From Hyaloperonospora brassicae (Eukaryota > Oomycota > Peronosporomycetes > Peronosporales > Peronosporaceae): a DNA stretch of 64,000 nucleotides. A program made the position numbers and the translations under genes. This document shows, one piece after another, positions 11,601 to 23,079 of this stretch (position 1 is the stretch's first letter; each line of letters opens with the position of its first letter). The notes beneath the pieces were generated by a model. The model had not been told where the DNA came from, did no database searches, and saw only the letters and a program-made list of their open reading frames with translations. The stretch lies in assembly GCA_947650285.1 (NCBI GenBank), contig CANTFL010000478.1, positions 69,501 through 133,500 of the forward strand. Reading direction: 5' to 3'.

Positions 11601-12814
11601 TGGTCGATCCTTTGACGAGCAATCTCCATTTCGCCAATACTGTGTTGCGCATCCATCATCTTATTAGGCACCCGGTCGTAACTGTACGCGCATTTACTTC
11701 AACCGGAATCTAACGACCTATACATGTCTCCACTATTCAATAGGTCTCCACTATTCCTTGTCAATATACATACGACAAGATCGGTCTTATCCGTTCTCAG
11801 TCCTTCTTTAGTTACATCAACGTAAATGATTATCTCATTAATTATGTCGTTGCCGAGAAATGATCATGGAACTTTGGCCTCCAAAATTAGAGCCATCGTC
11901 ATATGCTCGTTGTCAACCTTCTGTTCTAACCTGTATATCTATTCATTCGTTAAACTTGACCCGTGAAGTGGGTCAGATCGACCGATCCAATGTATCGTAA
12001 TTAACGTAAAATTGACCCTGATGTATCTGGGCTTCCAGTTAGCTGCCGATATCATCTTTGCAGGAACAATCAAGAATTGGCCAGATTCACATCTCTGATT
12101 GAGTGGAACCGAGTGATCGTGGCAAGTCCCAATATTCAAGGTAGATCAGCCCATTTTACATTTTTCGCTGCAGTAGCATTGGATTTGATCCGGATCAAAA
12201 ATCCTGCACGACTCTTTTCGCTGAGGATACTTGTGATGGGTGACCCTGTTACATGGTATCGACGCTTATATATTCCGATGTGAATATTTTCGTCACAGAA
12301 ATAATCAGTTACTTCTGCCGGTTGGTTAGTATAGGCCAATATGTCAACCAACAAAGCGTCCAGTCAGTGATGGACACGAGCAATGGGTAGATTAAGATAT
12401 CTACGGCTTGTGCCTGTATTGATTAAGAATTAAGGAAGCGTAAATCAGACTTTTCACAAGAAGAATAACGATATTCAAACAGCTATCTTTTGCCTTATAT
12501 TAAAGTTTTCACCTAAGTATATTTGCTTCCTATGCACGTCGGTGTTAACGGGAGGTACGTGGGACCTGCCTAAACTGTCATCAGTGTAGGTCAGATTGTA
12601 CTGTCATCAGCATAGGTAAGCTTATACAATCATCAGTACAACCGAAGTGCCCGTTGCGGTAATGATCTTGGCCGATCCTCCTACGTTCTTCCCCGCGGGA
12701 TCACTTCATGCTGGCTTCGTCATACCGGAAGATATATAGCACACATAGTCGAAGAATGTCGACATTCTTGAAGATTCTTTTGGATAGATCTCTAATGTTT
12801 CTAACGACGAGGAC
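8636..12814. other. unique spacer of the inverted duplication, decayed retroelement-like DNA
   Basis: This AT-rich stretch is present once. Around 9001-9060 the plus strand reads LIKDLRDTGANIYLITN, which resembles a retropepsin active site (D-T-G-A followed by a hydrophobic strand), in a frame broken on both sides. Many other frames end within 100 codons. A loose tandem repeat of about 25 bases (CTGTCATCAGxxTAGGT) occurs three times near 12573-12645. No intact gene and no confident element class could be assigned. Confidence 0.4.
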
Positions 12815-13594
12815 CTTGTCATCGACCAGTACTCAATCGGCTGCTTTATTTCTTGCGCTTCTGACCGCAGTCAATGACTGGTGATCTTCTCCCCTCACTG
12901 GATATTTTCAAGCACTTCCAATGGACGACACGAGCCAATCTTTAACACTAGTAATCAAGAAGCACTTTACATGATCCGGCGTGTCATAACCCTCTCCCTA
13001 TACCTTACTTCATGCGTGCAGTCCGCGCTTCTTAATGCAATGGGAGTAAGAAATCTCAAACGTGATCATAATTGACGTTTTGCTGAGTAACAATGTAAGC
13101 TTCCAGACTGGGTAAATACTTAACAGCGATAGCCCAATAATTAGGTTTCGTGTCCGTTTTTTGTCAACATCATTCTGTAACAGCTCTCTGCGGCTGTCCA
13201 TATACTAATGAGAAAATTTGCACCAGCTGCCTGCGATTTACAAGATCCTTTTACCTCATCGATTTACTGCTTGATTAATTATAGCACATCAACTTGTCGA
13301 TGGAGTGTGCCTTCGAGCCTGATTATTTTCTCAACTGTAGCGTGGATCCAAAATTTTAATCCCTCACCTCGCTCATTCTCTTCCCCATCTACACTTAGTT
13401 GGCAAACGTAGTCCGACGGCGACTTAACGTACTATTTTTGTTTTTCTCGCCAAACCGGAGAAGTACCAATTCGAATTCGGAGTCGTAAAGCTATTGGTCA
13501 CCAGGGGATCGATTGAAGGTTATTGTTCCTAAGTCACTCCTTGATTTTACCTGCACATTTGTCGCGTTCCGTTTCCAGGTGAAGTTAAGCCGCA

Positions 13595-13850
13595 TGTAAT
13601 GGGGTGAGCTTGTACATGTCATTGACATTAAATAATGTCAATGTGAACGTTATTATAATTTATACTGTTCTCCAATATTTATACCCATTTAAGTAGATAT
13701 TGAAGGCATAATACCTTATAAGGTGATCTCCAGCACGACTCAATTTATTGGCTGATATGGGCCATGGTATGAACCAAATAAACCGCCAACCGAAACTAGA
13801 CGCGCGCAATGAGTGGCAAGCGAGTTCCTACATTTGAAGTTTGTAGTTTA
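13595..13850 (+). mobile_element. degenerate LTR fragment, gypsy family A (mirror copy)
   Basis: Reverse-complement counterpart of the fragment at 7600-7855 in the left arm, with the same motif order. Confidence 0.5.
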
Positions 13851-14054
13851 ATGGGGCTACGATAAGATCAGAAGGGGGTTTCATTCAGCACTTTAGCTAT
13901 ATTAAAGATGGTTTTACTTTTTTCTTCTTCCGAGCGTTGCCCTTTGAAAGACTTGCCTCTTCTTCTGCACGTACCGTGTGCATTAGGTTTGGGATCACCT
14001 GTCTACACTGCGATCAGTGTGGGTAGCTCGTACTATGCCAGTACAAGCGGAGGG

Positions 14055-14526
14055 TGTAGTGGAGCTAGTACATCTCCTAGCCAGAGGAAGGATTTCTGAT
14101 AAACGAGCAAGCTAGTTATTTACAAGGACTCGGCTCTACGAGCCAACGAGCTCAAGGCTTAGGTTCCTTGTTCAAGGAAACAACGATTTAGCAAATCGAA
14201 TGCAACATGTGCTCAGTAGTCGATGCCTTTACAAGACTTGAGTCTCTTACAACCTGAGACGACTTAGAAAGGCACGTGTCTCTAACAGATCAAATGGAGA
14301 ACTGATCTTTTTTCGATTGATGTAAAAGAACACAGTAGCCTAAACGTACATAATCTAGACACTAATGATATGATTAGTACCTTTTAAAGATCTTGTGTTA
14401 GTGGCTGACACAAGTTAGCCTCCAACAACTGATAATGTATTCAAATATCACTTTCGATAAGATCTCATCCCTGGTGTAAACCACACATGTTATATAGGTT
14501 ACCAAATGATGTGTAACCCCGTCACG
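14055..14526 (+). mobile_element. degenerate LTR, gypsy family B (mirror copy)
   Basis: Counterpart of 6924-7395. It starts TGTAGTGGAGCTAGTACA and ends CCCCGTCACG on the plus strand. Confidence 0.75.
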
Positions 14527-14782
14527 GAGAGTGCATCGTTAACCCGCATGCGTTTGAATAAAGAGATCGAAGTGTAAACGAACGATTGCTCTACCTCGTC
14601 GTCAGGAACCTCCACGCCTAAATGCCCGGTATATTCTCTTCCTCTTCACTGTCTCGATCATTCCCTTCGTAGTTGTCGTACGCTACACTTTTTTGTAAAA
14701 AAAGTCCATGAGTCCGTTCTCCTGTTTAGAGATTCTCAGCTATCGTCATTTTGGAAGCTGACTTTCTCAGCCATATCCTTAG

Positions 14783-15238
14783 TGTAGCGGAGCTACACAG
14801 CTCCTTAAGTTAGAGGAAGACTTAACGCTCGACGAGCAACTTTGGTTCAAAGAACCCGACTCAGAAAGTCAACAAGCCCAGAGAGCTTACGGTCCCTATT
14901 CCAGGGGACCAAACGATTCAAGATAAACATATCACAGAGTGCTCGAGAGTCGTTACCTTTACAGGCGTTGCTAGCTCTTACCGATCAAAGACGTCTCGTA
15001 AGGCACGTGTCTTGAGTGATCAAAATGGGAACTGGACTTTATTTCTGTTTATCGAAAAGAACACCTCAGAAAAACGAACTGAACCTAGTCACTACTATTA
15101 TAGTCGATACCTCCTAAAATATCTCTTGATTCGGTGGCTGACACACGTCAGCCCCCGACAATTAATATGGCACTCGAATATCATTTTTAATCGAAATCCG
15201 TTCATTGTGTACCACACATGTTATGTAACCCCGTTACA
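14783..15238 (+). mobile_element. degenerate LTR, gypsy family B (mirror copy)
   Basis: Counterpart of 6212-6667. It starts TGTAGCGGAGCTACACAG and ends CCCCGTTACA on the plus strand, 256 bases downstream of the LTR at 14055-14526. Confidence 0.8.
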
Positions 15239-15315
15239 TTTGTCGTCCTTAAATGTATACAAGAAGTAGCGGTTAGCGCCGGCCGTTTTTCTCGAGCATT
15301 CGCCGAGTCAACTAC

Positions 15316-15412
15316 TCGCTGAGTTCGACTCGATGAGTGTACCTCGCTGAGTTTGTCTCTCTGAGTTCGACTCGCCAAGTTCGACTTGCCAAGTTCGATC
15401 GCTAAGTTCGAC
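15316..15412. repeat. 14-bp tandem repeat (mirror copy)
   Basis: Counterpart of the seven-unit repeat at 6038-6134, here reading TCGCTGAGTTCGAC-like units on the plus strand. Confidence 0.8.
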
Positions 15413-16381
15413 CATCTATAACACTTGATGTACGTAGAGGAGATATGGGAGAAAGACGGAGAACTACACAAGTGACTTCATCGAAAGCGAAACCAGAATC
15501 AAATCATCCCTTGAGTGCAAAGCGCCCATCTGCCTACATATTGGGTGTCACGTCACTCGAAAAATTCGGTTGAATGGCCATCTTGCTCTTACTTGGTTGT
15601 GGTATCTGCTACGGTAGTCGCAACAACAAACACACAATTTGCTACAGCGCCACGTGGTAGGAAAATAGATATACTACGTACGTTGGAATGAAGAATATAA
15701 TATACAGTAGTGTAGATGGTCTGGTCGTTTTACCTACACTCTCAGCATCTGTCGATACTTTATCCAATTTTCATTCCTGTCCAACTGTCCTCTGTTGATA
15801 TTTCAACGATATCAAAAGAGGCCTTCCTGTTCCTGTTCCCGAAACGATACGTTGCAGATTGTCTTCCATTGAGGCGCACCACGCAACTTCAACAGAGGAT
15901 GTTAATCGACTTCCGGCACACATACCTTGCCTATCATGTCTTTCCCGCGCACTCAATGTGTCGCATGCGAGGTATGTTGCTCATTTGCTCCGCGCTTTAA
16001 GTGTGCGCTGCAGTATTGCGTACATGAAACGAGTCGCCGTCAAGCTCTCTGCACTGATGCGCAATACCAGGATAGCGCAGCGGTGTTTTATAATGGATTT
16101 GACGAAAACAAAGCGCCTCCTCATTTCCGCTTGTAATGTTCATGACTACCTCACACTGTTCAACCCCAGTATGCATCTTGACTCCAGATGACGATGGACA
16201 GCGGTCGTCTACATGACGAGCGCACAAAAGTGCGTGTCGCACACCACTGCCGTCTTTTCACGCAAAACCGGTAGAGCCGACCGATATGCGGTACAATAGG
16301 TCTGCTCCTTGACAGATGCGTTTCCATCCCAAAGAATGTATAGCGTACAGTCCGTAAGTGAGAGGACAAGTGACGCCGCCC
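15413..16381. other. upstream region of right HDAC, no gene seen
   Basis: Mirror of 5069-6037. It presumably holds the promoter and 5' UTR of the right HDAC copy. The two HDAC genes have their 5' ends facing the centre and are transcribed away from each other. Confidence 0.4.
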
Positions 16382-18508
16382 ATGACCAGCTCCAGCGCGA
16401 AGCGCGTGTCGTACTTCTACCACCGTACGTCCGCATGTCCATCCGTGTACATATCTATCCACCCGTTTCGATCTGGATGTCTGCTGTCTCTTTCTTTCAC
16501 GCCGTGTGTCGCTTCTTCTTCTTCCTCCTCTTTGTCTGACCCTGTTGTCTGTTGTGTACATCCTGTACCTCTCTCTCTCTCTCTCTGTGTTCTGTGTTGA
16601 CTTTCTATAGCTGAAGAAGGGCACTTTTACTATGGTCCGGGTCACCCCATGAAACCGCACCGCATGAAATTAGCGCATCATCTGGTGGTGAACTACGACT
16701 TGTACCGCAAAATGGACATTTTTGTACGTGTCGAAAGAGCGTCTGCGGCACTCGCAGCTCAACAGAAGAGGTGGTCGTGCTCATCCCGTGGACACCACGT
16801 TGCTCTCTGTTTCTGCTTTGACAGGAGCCGCACATTGCATCTGCTGAGGAGATCAAGAACTTCCACGCACCGGATTATGTTGACTTTCTGCAGCGCATCA
16901 GCCCTAGTAATCAGAAGAATCTGGTCTCGGAGCTCCAAAAGTGTACGTGTGCACAGCAAAGACGACTTGTACAACGCCGACAGCAATAAAGAACCAACTG
17001 GCGGGTGGGACCAATGTGGACTGACGTCTAATTGTGTTGGAATTCGGTCGGTCGATGAACTGCTCCTCACTTCTCGACCCATTGTTGTGGTCTGTGCGGC
17101 TTTGTCGCCAGTCAACTTGGGCGAGCTGACGGACTGTCCTGTGTTTGACGGCATCTTCGACTTTTGCCAAATTTACTCGGGCGGCACGTTGGACGCAGTG
17201 AGTCGCCTGAATCACGGCCAGTGCGACATTGCCATCAACTGGGCGGGCGGACTGCACCACGCGAAAAAGTCCGAGGGATCGGGCTTTTGCTACGTGAACG
17301 ACATTGTGCTGGGCATCCTGGAGCTGCTCAAGTACCACCCGCGCGTGCTGTACATCGACATTGATGTCCACCACGGCGACGGCGTCGAGGAAGCGTTCTA
17401 CGTGACGGATCGGGTCATGACGGTGTCGTTCCACAAGTACGGGGACTTTTTCCCCGGCACGGGCGACATTAAGGTGTGGTGGATCGATGCTCCTTCCGCG
17501 TGCTCTTGCAGCAGCTGGTGGTGGTGGTCTACGCGCTTCTCTTACACGACGACTGCTTGTTGTGTGCATGTGTGTGCATGTGGGTATGTGTGTATGTGTG
17601 TGGGGGGGTAGGACATCGGCACCAAGAATGGCAAGTACTATGCTGTCAATTTCCCGTTGCTGAGCGGCATGACGGACGAAAGCTACGAGAGCGTGTTCAA
17701 ACCGGTGATCCAGAAGGTGATGGAGACGTTTGCGCCCTCGGCTGTCGTGCTGCAGTGCGGTGCGGACTCACTCACAGGCGACCGACTCGGTTGCTTCAAT
17801 GTCACGACTCGGGGTACGCTGTCCGTCCAGCACTGTGGGTGTACGACGCAGAGCTCGAGCTTGTGCTGATGTCTGCATGTTGTGGTCGTCCGTAGGTCAC
17901 GGCGAGTGCGTCAAGTTTGTGAAAAGCTTTGGTCTGCCGATGCTGGTGCTAGGAGGTGGTGGATACACGATCCGCAATGTCGCGAGGGCCTGGGCCTACG
18001 AGACGTCCATCCTGCTGAACGAAGAGGTGTCGAACAACATTCCGTACAACGATTACTTCGAGTTCTACGCGCCGAATTTCAAGCTGCATCTCGAGCCGGA
18101 TCCGGACCTTGAGGATGCCAACTCGAGGGAGTACCTGGACGAGTGCAAGTACGCGACTATGCGCACTGGTTCGAATTAGAGGACGCTGCTCAGCTAACAT
18201 GTGCATCGTGTGGCAGGATCAAAATCTTTGAGAATCTGCGAGCGCTAGCAGGGGCGCCAAGTGTTCAGATGAGTCAAGCCCCGCCGACGCACATGATGCG
18301 TGAAGAGGACGAAGATGCAATCGATGCGAACTCGCGCGCAGACAACGACGGAAGACGGCAGCACGAGGCTGAGTTCTATCGAGATGACAAGGATCAGCGA
18401 GGAAAGAACGACGATGATGATCATAGCGCGAGAGGAGATAACGGTCCTCGTCACGATACAGAAGCGGACAACACGGCACCAGACGTCATCCCGATGGACA
18501 TGGACTAG
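16382..18508 (+). CDS. class I histone deacetylase, right copy
   Basis: Seven exons: 16382-16424, 16611-16723, 16825-16942, 17112-17473, 17612-17813, 17896-18148 and 18217-18508, totalling 1383 bases (460 aa plus stop) with every phase matching. The splice at 16424/16611 joins YFYH to [18 protein letters not shown], the invariant N-terminal block of class I HDACs. D176, H178, D264, H140, H141 and Y303 are all present. It differs from the left copy by very few residues, for example alanine rather than valine after LAG in the region following the catalytic domain. Both copies therefore look functional. Intron 1 ends in a (CT)n tract before CTATAG and intron 4 is TG-rich, ending GGGGGGGTAG. Confidence 0.94.
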
Positions 18509-19031
18509 ACTGCGTGCGAGAAGCGCTTCCTCCGCACTCTCTCACACGTGTGCTGCCCCGCTGTACGTCGTGCTACGTCTACTCGAATGTTAAGGTCTGC
18601 ATTCGAGTCGCTGCTGTTGCCGGATGAGCATGACGACGAGTGGAACCTCTTGTCCACTTCATTGCGCGAAACGACGCACCGAGGCCAAACCTGACAGCGT
18701 AGGTAGACACAGCACGATATGAGCACGCGTCCTTCGGGCATCTCGTGCCTTTCAACATGAGTGCCTCCTCGTTGAGCTTATGCGGTTCACTTCACTCGAC
18801 TGTTTCCTGATTCTACAGCGTTTGCGAGCCGGCCTCTCAAAGCGCTTCTGCGTCTATCGAGTAGCTACAAACGTTCAGCCACGATATCCCGACGCGAACG
18901 ACCGCCACGTCGCCTTCGAGTCCAATGAGCTCCTCATGTTTTCCATTGCGCTGTTCACGCATGGACCGATGTCATGTCGCGAGTCGGTCGTTCACTCGTG
19001 GTCGCTGATCCTCGTGCCGGCCACACGAAAG
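18509..19031. other. intergenic, shared 3' ends of convergent genes (mirror copy)
   Basis: Mirror of 2420-2941; nothing beyond the expected 3' UTRs is seen. Confidence 0.5.
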
Positions 19032-19873
19032 CTACGGCTGCGCCACCATTTGGCTGTCGAAGCAAATGGCTACGCCCACGAGAATGAGCACCACGCCCGT
19101 GTATGTACCTAGTCGTGCACATTGTCAGCGAGGTAGACACGAGAAACCGGTGAGCATTCAATCGACAAACGGGTTCGACGGCACGCTCCGTAGCACGTAC
19201 AGACAGGACGCTGGGGCTTTTCTCCGATCAAACGACTTGTTATTGCGGTGAAGACAAACGTCAGCGAGTTGCAAATGGGCACAGCGTGCGAGATGTCTGT
19301 GTCGCATCGTCATTTCCAGCAACGCTCACTCAGTACGCTCACTCAATCGTCGCCAGGTGACAACAGTTCGATCTGTTGGTGCACTTTTGTCGATCCGTTC
19401 GTTCGGTCCATTCGTCCGTTTGTCTGCACGTACCCACTGAGCCGAGTAGATAAACGTAGACGACAGACCCGCTCTGGTTCAGAGCAAATGGCAGCACAAA
19501 CTGCCGCACGAATCGATCAAGTCTCAGATTGGGTTCCACCGCAACGGTAGCTACAACGGTCGAGCAAAGACGCCCGTCACCTGCGACAGAGTATCTGCCA
19601 CCCTTTGCAACAACGTCTCACCTTCCAGTTCTTCACGAGTCCCAGCACCTGATTCGTGCATTCCCTCATGCTGTTGTCTTTCCGAGTGTACGTGACGTCG
19701 TCCATGCTCCCTAGTGACCGACACAGAAGTTCGCACTCGTCTGTCACATGTCAAGGCCCACTCGAGTCGACCATACAACGGCTATCAATACCTCGTTTGA
19801 TGAACGGGTTGGTGCATCCCCAGAGCGCCCCCACGAAGAGGAACGACGCGAGGGTCGGTACGACTGACGCCAT
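19032..19873 (-). CDS. TMEM234-like small membrane protein, right copy
   Basis: Counterpart of the gene at 1578-2419, with exons on the minus strand at 19792-19873, 19622-19710, 19434-19500, 19201-19296 and 19032-19108 (136 codons). The start ATG (19873) and stop TAG (19034-19032) are intact. Its four hydrophobic segments carry the same motifs (GALWGCTNPF, LPFALNQSGS, AVPICNSL, VVLILVGVAIC). It is convergent with the right HDAC copy. Upstream of the ATG the arm carries a small indel in a GGAC repeat relative to the left copy and ends about 200 bases away, so the two copies have different distal upstream sequence. Confidence 0.8.
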
Positions 19874-20075
19874 CTCTGCGACGGACGGACGGACGTGGTG
19901 CGGAGGAGGTACAGAAAATGGTGGGGGGAGGAGCTCACCAAACCGAATTCGATCGGGTTGTTCAGTGGCACAAACTGACGGAACGACTGACTGGCAAAGA
20001 CACAGACAAAGACAAACGGCAAAAGGCCACGGGGTGTCTCGATCCGACGAAGGTTTGACGAAGGTCATGGAGCGC

Positions 20076-21121
20076 AACAAATCGAGATAGGGAGACATAG
20101 TTGGCAAACGGGATTCGGTGGACTGCACTGGCTTGCAGGTGGTTTGAAGTGCGGACGGGCATGGCAAAGTCTAATGAATACAGAAATGCTTAGCTGTTGC
20201 TTCTGCTCAGTTCTGATGTCGATCATGACGCCCACCGTATTGAGTAAGTTGTCGGCAGCGTTGTAGCTATGTCGTGCTTCTCAATTCCAAGGGGTGTCCA
20301 CTGCTCGCGGGCCGAGAATTGCAGTCGTTGGTAAGAGAAAGACGATATATAGCCAACGCGCTGCCACGTAAATAGCAATCGTACCGCATCATATCGTTGC
20401 GTAAGCAGGTAACGTGCTGTACAGGACGCAAAGGCGAGTGAGACACATGAAAAATCATACTGGATAACGAAACATGGAAAGAGGGCGTCCATAAGAAGAT
20501 ACTGATCATGTGTTGACCCGTTCGTTTCGTCTGCAATCGATTAAGGTTCTACTAGGTCCGATATGCCCTTGTCGCGATGAAGTTTCGCAAAACCCCTTCA
20601 CCAGAATATCGACCACAAGACGTTGGTGAGAAGTACAATCGAAGCGATACACGGTCGTCTTTTGCTGTATGTCGCATTGACAGTGCTGTGTCCTCGGCTT
20701 GCAGCAAATGTGTCCGTGGAAATTTGAGCCCGTGCGGTCGAAAGCGCCCAGCGCACTTACAGTTTTGTGCTATGATGGAACTCGATGACGTTAGTCAGCG
20801 AGTACCAGTGCCAACGTGCAACCGCACTCGATGGTCGATGGGATCATGCAGCGCTCTCTTTCCATCTATGAGTCAAGCGAGCGAGACGTCGTTGGGCATT
20901 TCAGCACGTTGACAACGCTTTGCGTGGCTTCGCTCAGCCTTTTCCAAATCAGTTGCATCGTATGCACCGACTACGTCAAGATCGCCACATAGTATGGCCG
21001 CGTTGGTGGAGAAACGACCTGCCATCATCATTAGGGACAGCTTGACAAAAGAGCCAAAGCTTGTCGATAACATGATCTTTTGTTTATAGGATCAACTACT
21101 ACCTTAGCCAATGCGACGACT
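20076..21121. other. no confident gene
   Basis: A 111-codon ORF (20577-20912, plus) and a 66-codon ORF (21073-20873, minus) are present. Neither has recognisable domains, and flanking frames are closed. The region separates the duplication from the chromovirus. Confidence 0.4.
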
Positions 21122-21126
21122 CTTGT

Positions 21127-21612
21127 TGTAGCGGAGCTACACAGCTCCTTAAGTCAGAGGAAGACTTTAACGCTCTCATGAGCAAATTTGGTTCACAGAA
21201 CCCGACTCAGAGATTCAATGGCTCAGAGAGCTAACGGTCCCCGTTCCAGAGGGACCAAACGATTCAAACGAATCACAGCACAGAGTGCTCGAGGACAAGC
21301 TACCTTTACAGGCGTTGCTTTTGTCCTCCCGATCAAAGACGCCTCGTAAGGCACGTGTCTCCTATTGATCAAAAGGGGAACTGAATTTCATTTCTTCCTT
21401 AAACCTAAAGAACACCATATAACAACGTACTTAACCTAGTCACTAAGGTTCAAAGTAAATCCTCTCTAAAGATCTCGTAATCAATTATTGACAGACATCT
21501 GTCTTCAACAATTGATACACTTACTGTGTTCCATTATCACTTTACAGGGCACCCCTTTCTTGTGTGCACCACACCTGTCGTCGACTACCAGTCGACGTGT
21601 ACCCCCGTTACA
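21127..21612 (-). repeat. 3' LTR of the family B element
   Basis: In the display orientation it starts TGTAGCGGAG and ends CCCCGTTACA, 486 bp, the same length as the LTR at 28233-28718. It is the downstream LTR because gag-pol is on the minus strand. Confidence 0.93.
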
Positions 21613-21625
21613 CCCTCCCCCCACC
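21613..21625 (-). other. polypurine tract, family B element
   Basis: On the minus strand GGTGGGGGGAGGG directly precedes the 3' LTR, the expected place for the plus-strand primer of reverse transcription. Confidence 0.75.
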
Positions 21626-21719
21626 AGACTGACGTTACCACAAAATGTCAATCGAATTCTTTTTTCGAAGAGGTCTGTGTGTGTGCGCTTAACTTCACGG
21701 TGGCAAAATACGAAACACC

Positions 21720-23019
21720 ATGGCATCGCCACCCAACGAGTCTCGGACTCTTTCCTCCTACCTCGGTCTTAATGAGGATGTGGACTATGGTAGTGATACC
21801 AGTGTCCCTGGAGATGAAGAGATATCGTCCAACTCCGCTGTATCTGAGGCTCGACCTCAAACAGCACCGAATCCGTTCGCTAGACGTGGTGTTACCACAG
21901 CGCCAGGGGCGCAGCATCATACAACATATGCAGATGAGAACATCATCACAAACCCGCTCGACGAGCAACAGGAGTTAACCCTCCAGCGTGAGAAGCGTGC
22001 TCTACGTCGCACTCATACCCAGACGGTTATTCAAAACCGTAGTGGTTACGTGTTTACAACATCTGACGTGGAGCAACGCCTCCGTCAAACGGAAGGCCGT
22101 AGCCTTTCAACATGGGCCATGGGCCCCGAGGCTACGTCGCCAGAAGATATAGCCGTTCGTCAGGCTCTAAATGAGAGATATCTCGAACCATTCTTTACCA
22201 CGCAAGGTCAGTACCGCGCGCATCTTGAGAGCTTGTCTCGTGGTGTCTTTGTTCGACCGATTAAGGGCGTGCGTATCTTGTTGTTCGCTGGAGAATTGCC
22301 CGAGGAGGAGGACAATCAGTTCATCCGTTGGGTGTATCGCAAGCGACACCTTAGCCGTGTGCCAGCGCTTCGGGCCAGCGCCGATGTGGCCGACGTTCGG
22401 TTGGAACGAAAGCTTTAATTTGAGTATGCCAAACTCAAGGCCAGAGGCCAGTTGCGTACACGTACGCGTTATGCTCCGGCTACAATGGCAATCACGTGTC
22501 ACGACCCTAAGGTGAGGAGCAACACGCTACCTCCCACCACTATTGGTGAGAAGCGTTCTCGTCCGCAAGGCGACCCTGGTCACGATGTTCAAAAACATCA
22601 CGGCGTAAAGGCATTCCTGCCGAAGGGGTATCTCATACTCCCACGAGTTCTCCGACTCCGGGTACCCTCGCCACTTCACCAGATACTGGTATTGGCCACG
22701 ACGACGACGTCGTTGAAGGATTTTCTCCACATGGAACTGGTGGTTCCCTTGCTCATCGAGCAGCGTCGGTGGCGGTCGGGGTACCGAAGGAGGAGCATAA
22801 GAAGGTGCTCCGTGAGCTGAGTGGTCTCCAAGAGATATTGGGTAAGACCTAGAATGAAGTCGGCGCGATGCAAGCCCGTGTTCAGGCGTTGGAGTTGGCC
22901 TTAGCCCGTGTGGATGGTCAGCTTGACCTCCTGGTTCGGATGCAACAGTCGACGTCAAGGCCCTATTTCCAGGCGCAAACGCCTCCGAGTTCACATGGGA
23001 CGTCTCCCTATACGGCTTA
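21720..23019 (+). pseudogene. antisense ORF of the family B chromovirus
   Basis: An open frame starts at ATG 21720 (MASPPNESRTLSSYLGLNE), 108 bases inside the LTR, and runs 232 codons to a TAA at 22416-22418. The same frame then stays readable to about 22610. A shift leads into EEHKKVLRELSGLQEIL, a TAG at 22850-22852, VQALELALARVDGQLDLLV and a final TAA at 23017-23019. The intact ancestor would have been about 430 residues. Seen: an acidic Ser/Thr/Pro-rich N-terminus, a basic/aromatic middle (SLSTWAMGPEATSPEDIAVR) and a C-terminus with heptad-like Leu/Ile/Val spacing, probably a coiled coil. It is antisense to the chromodomain and its linker. I know no homologue; its decay matches that of gag-pol. 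Confidence 0.6.
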
Positions 23020-23054
23020 AGCAAGCCAACGTAGAACACTGGGTGCGTGCGCAA
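22527..23054 (-). pseudogene. integrase tail and chromodomain, family B element
   Basis: The frame begins MRTHPVFYVGLLKPYRE, the typical end of the integrase GPY/F-like region. A proline-rich linker of about 80 residues follows, then a chromodomain: QFHVEKILQRRRRRGQYQYL followed by VKWRGYPESENSWEYE. Chromodomains of chromovirus integrases are thought to steer insertion towards modified chromatin. The frame is shifted relative to the integrase core ending at 23080. The linker lies opposite the heptad region of the antisense ORF. Confidence 0.85.
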
Positions 23055-23079
23055 TTTGCGCGGAAGGTTGAGCGTGTAC

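Larger units (their letters stand above)
12815..20075. repeat. right arm of the ~7.26-kb inverted duplication
   Basis: This is the reverse complement of 1380-8635, with a few substitutions and small indels. The match begins at the GACAAG/CTTGTC junction (8630-8635 against 12815-12820) and ends where CGCTCC(C/A)TGACC on the left meets its counterpart at about 20075. Confidence 0.95.
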
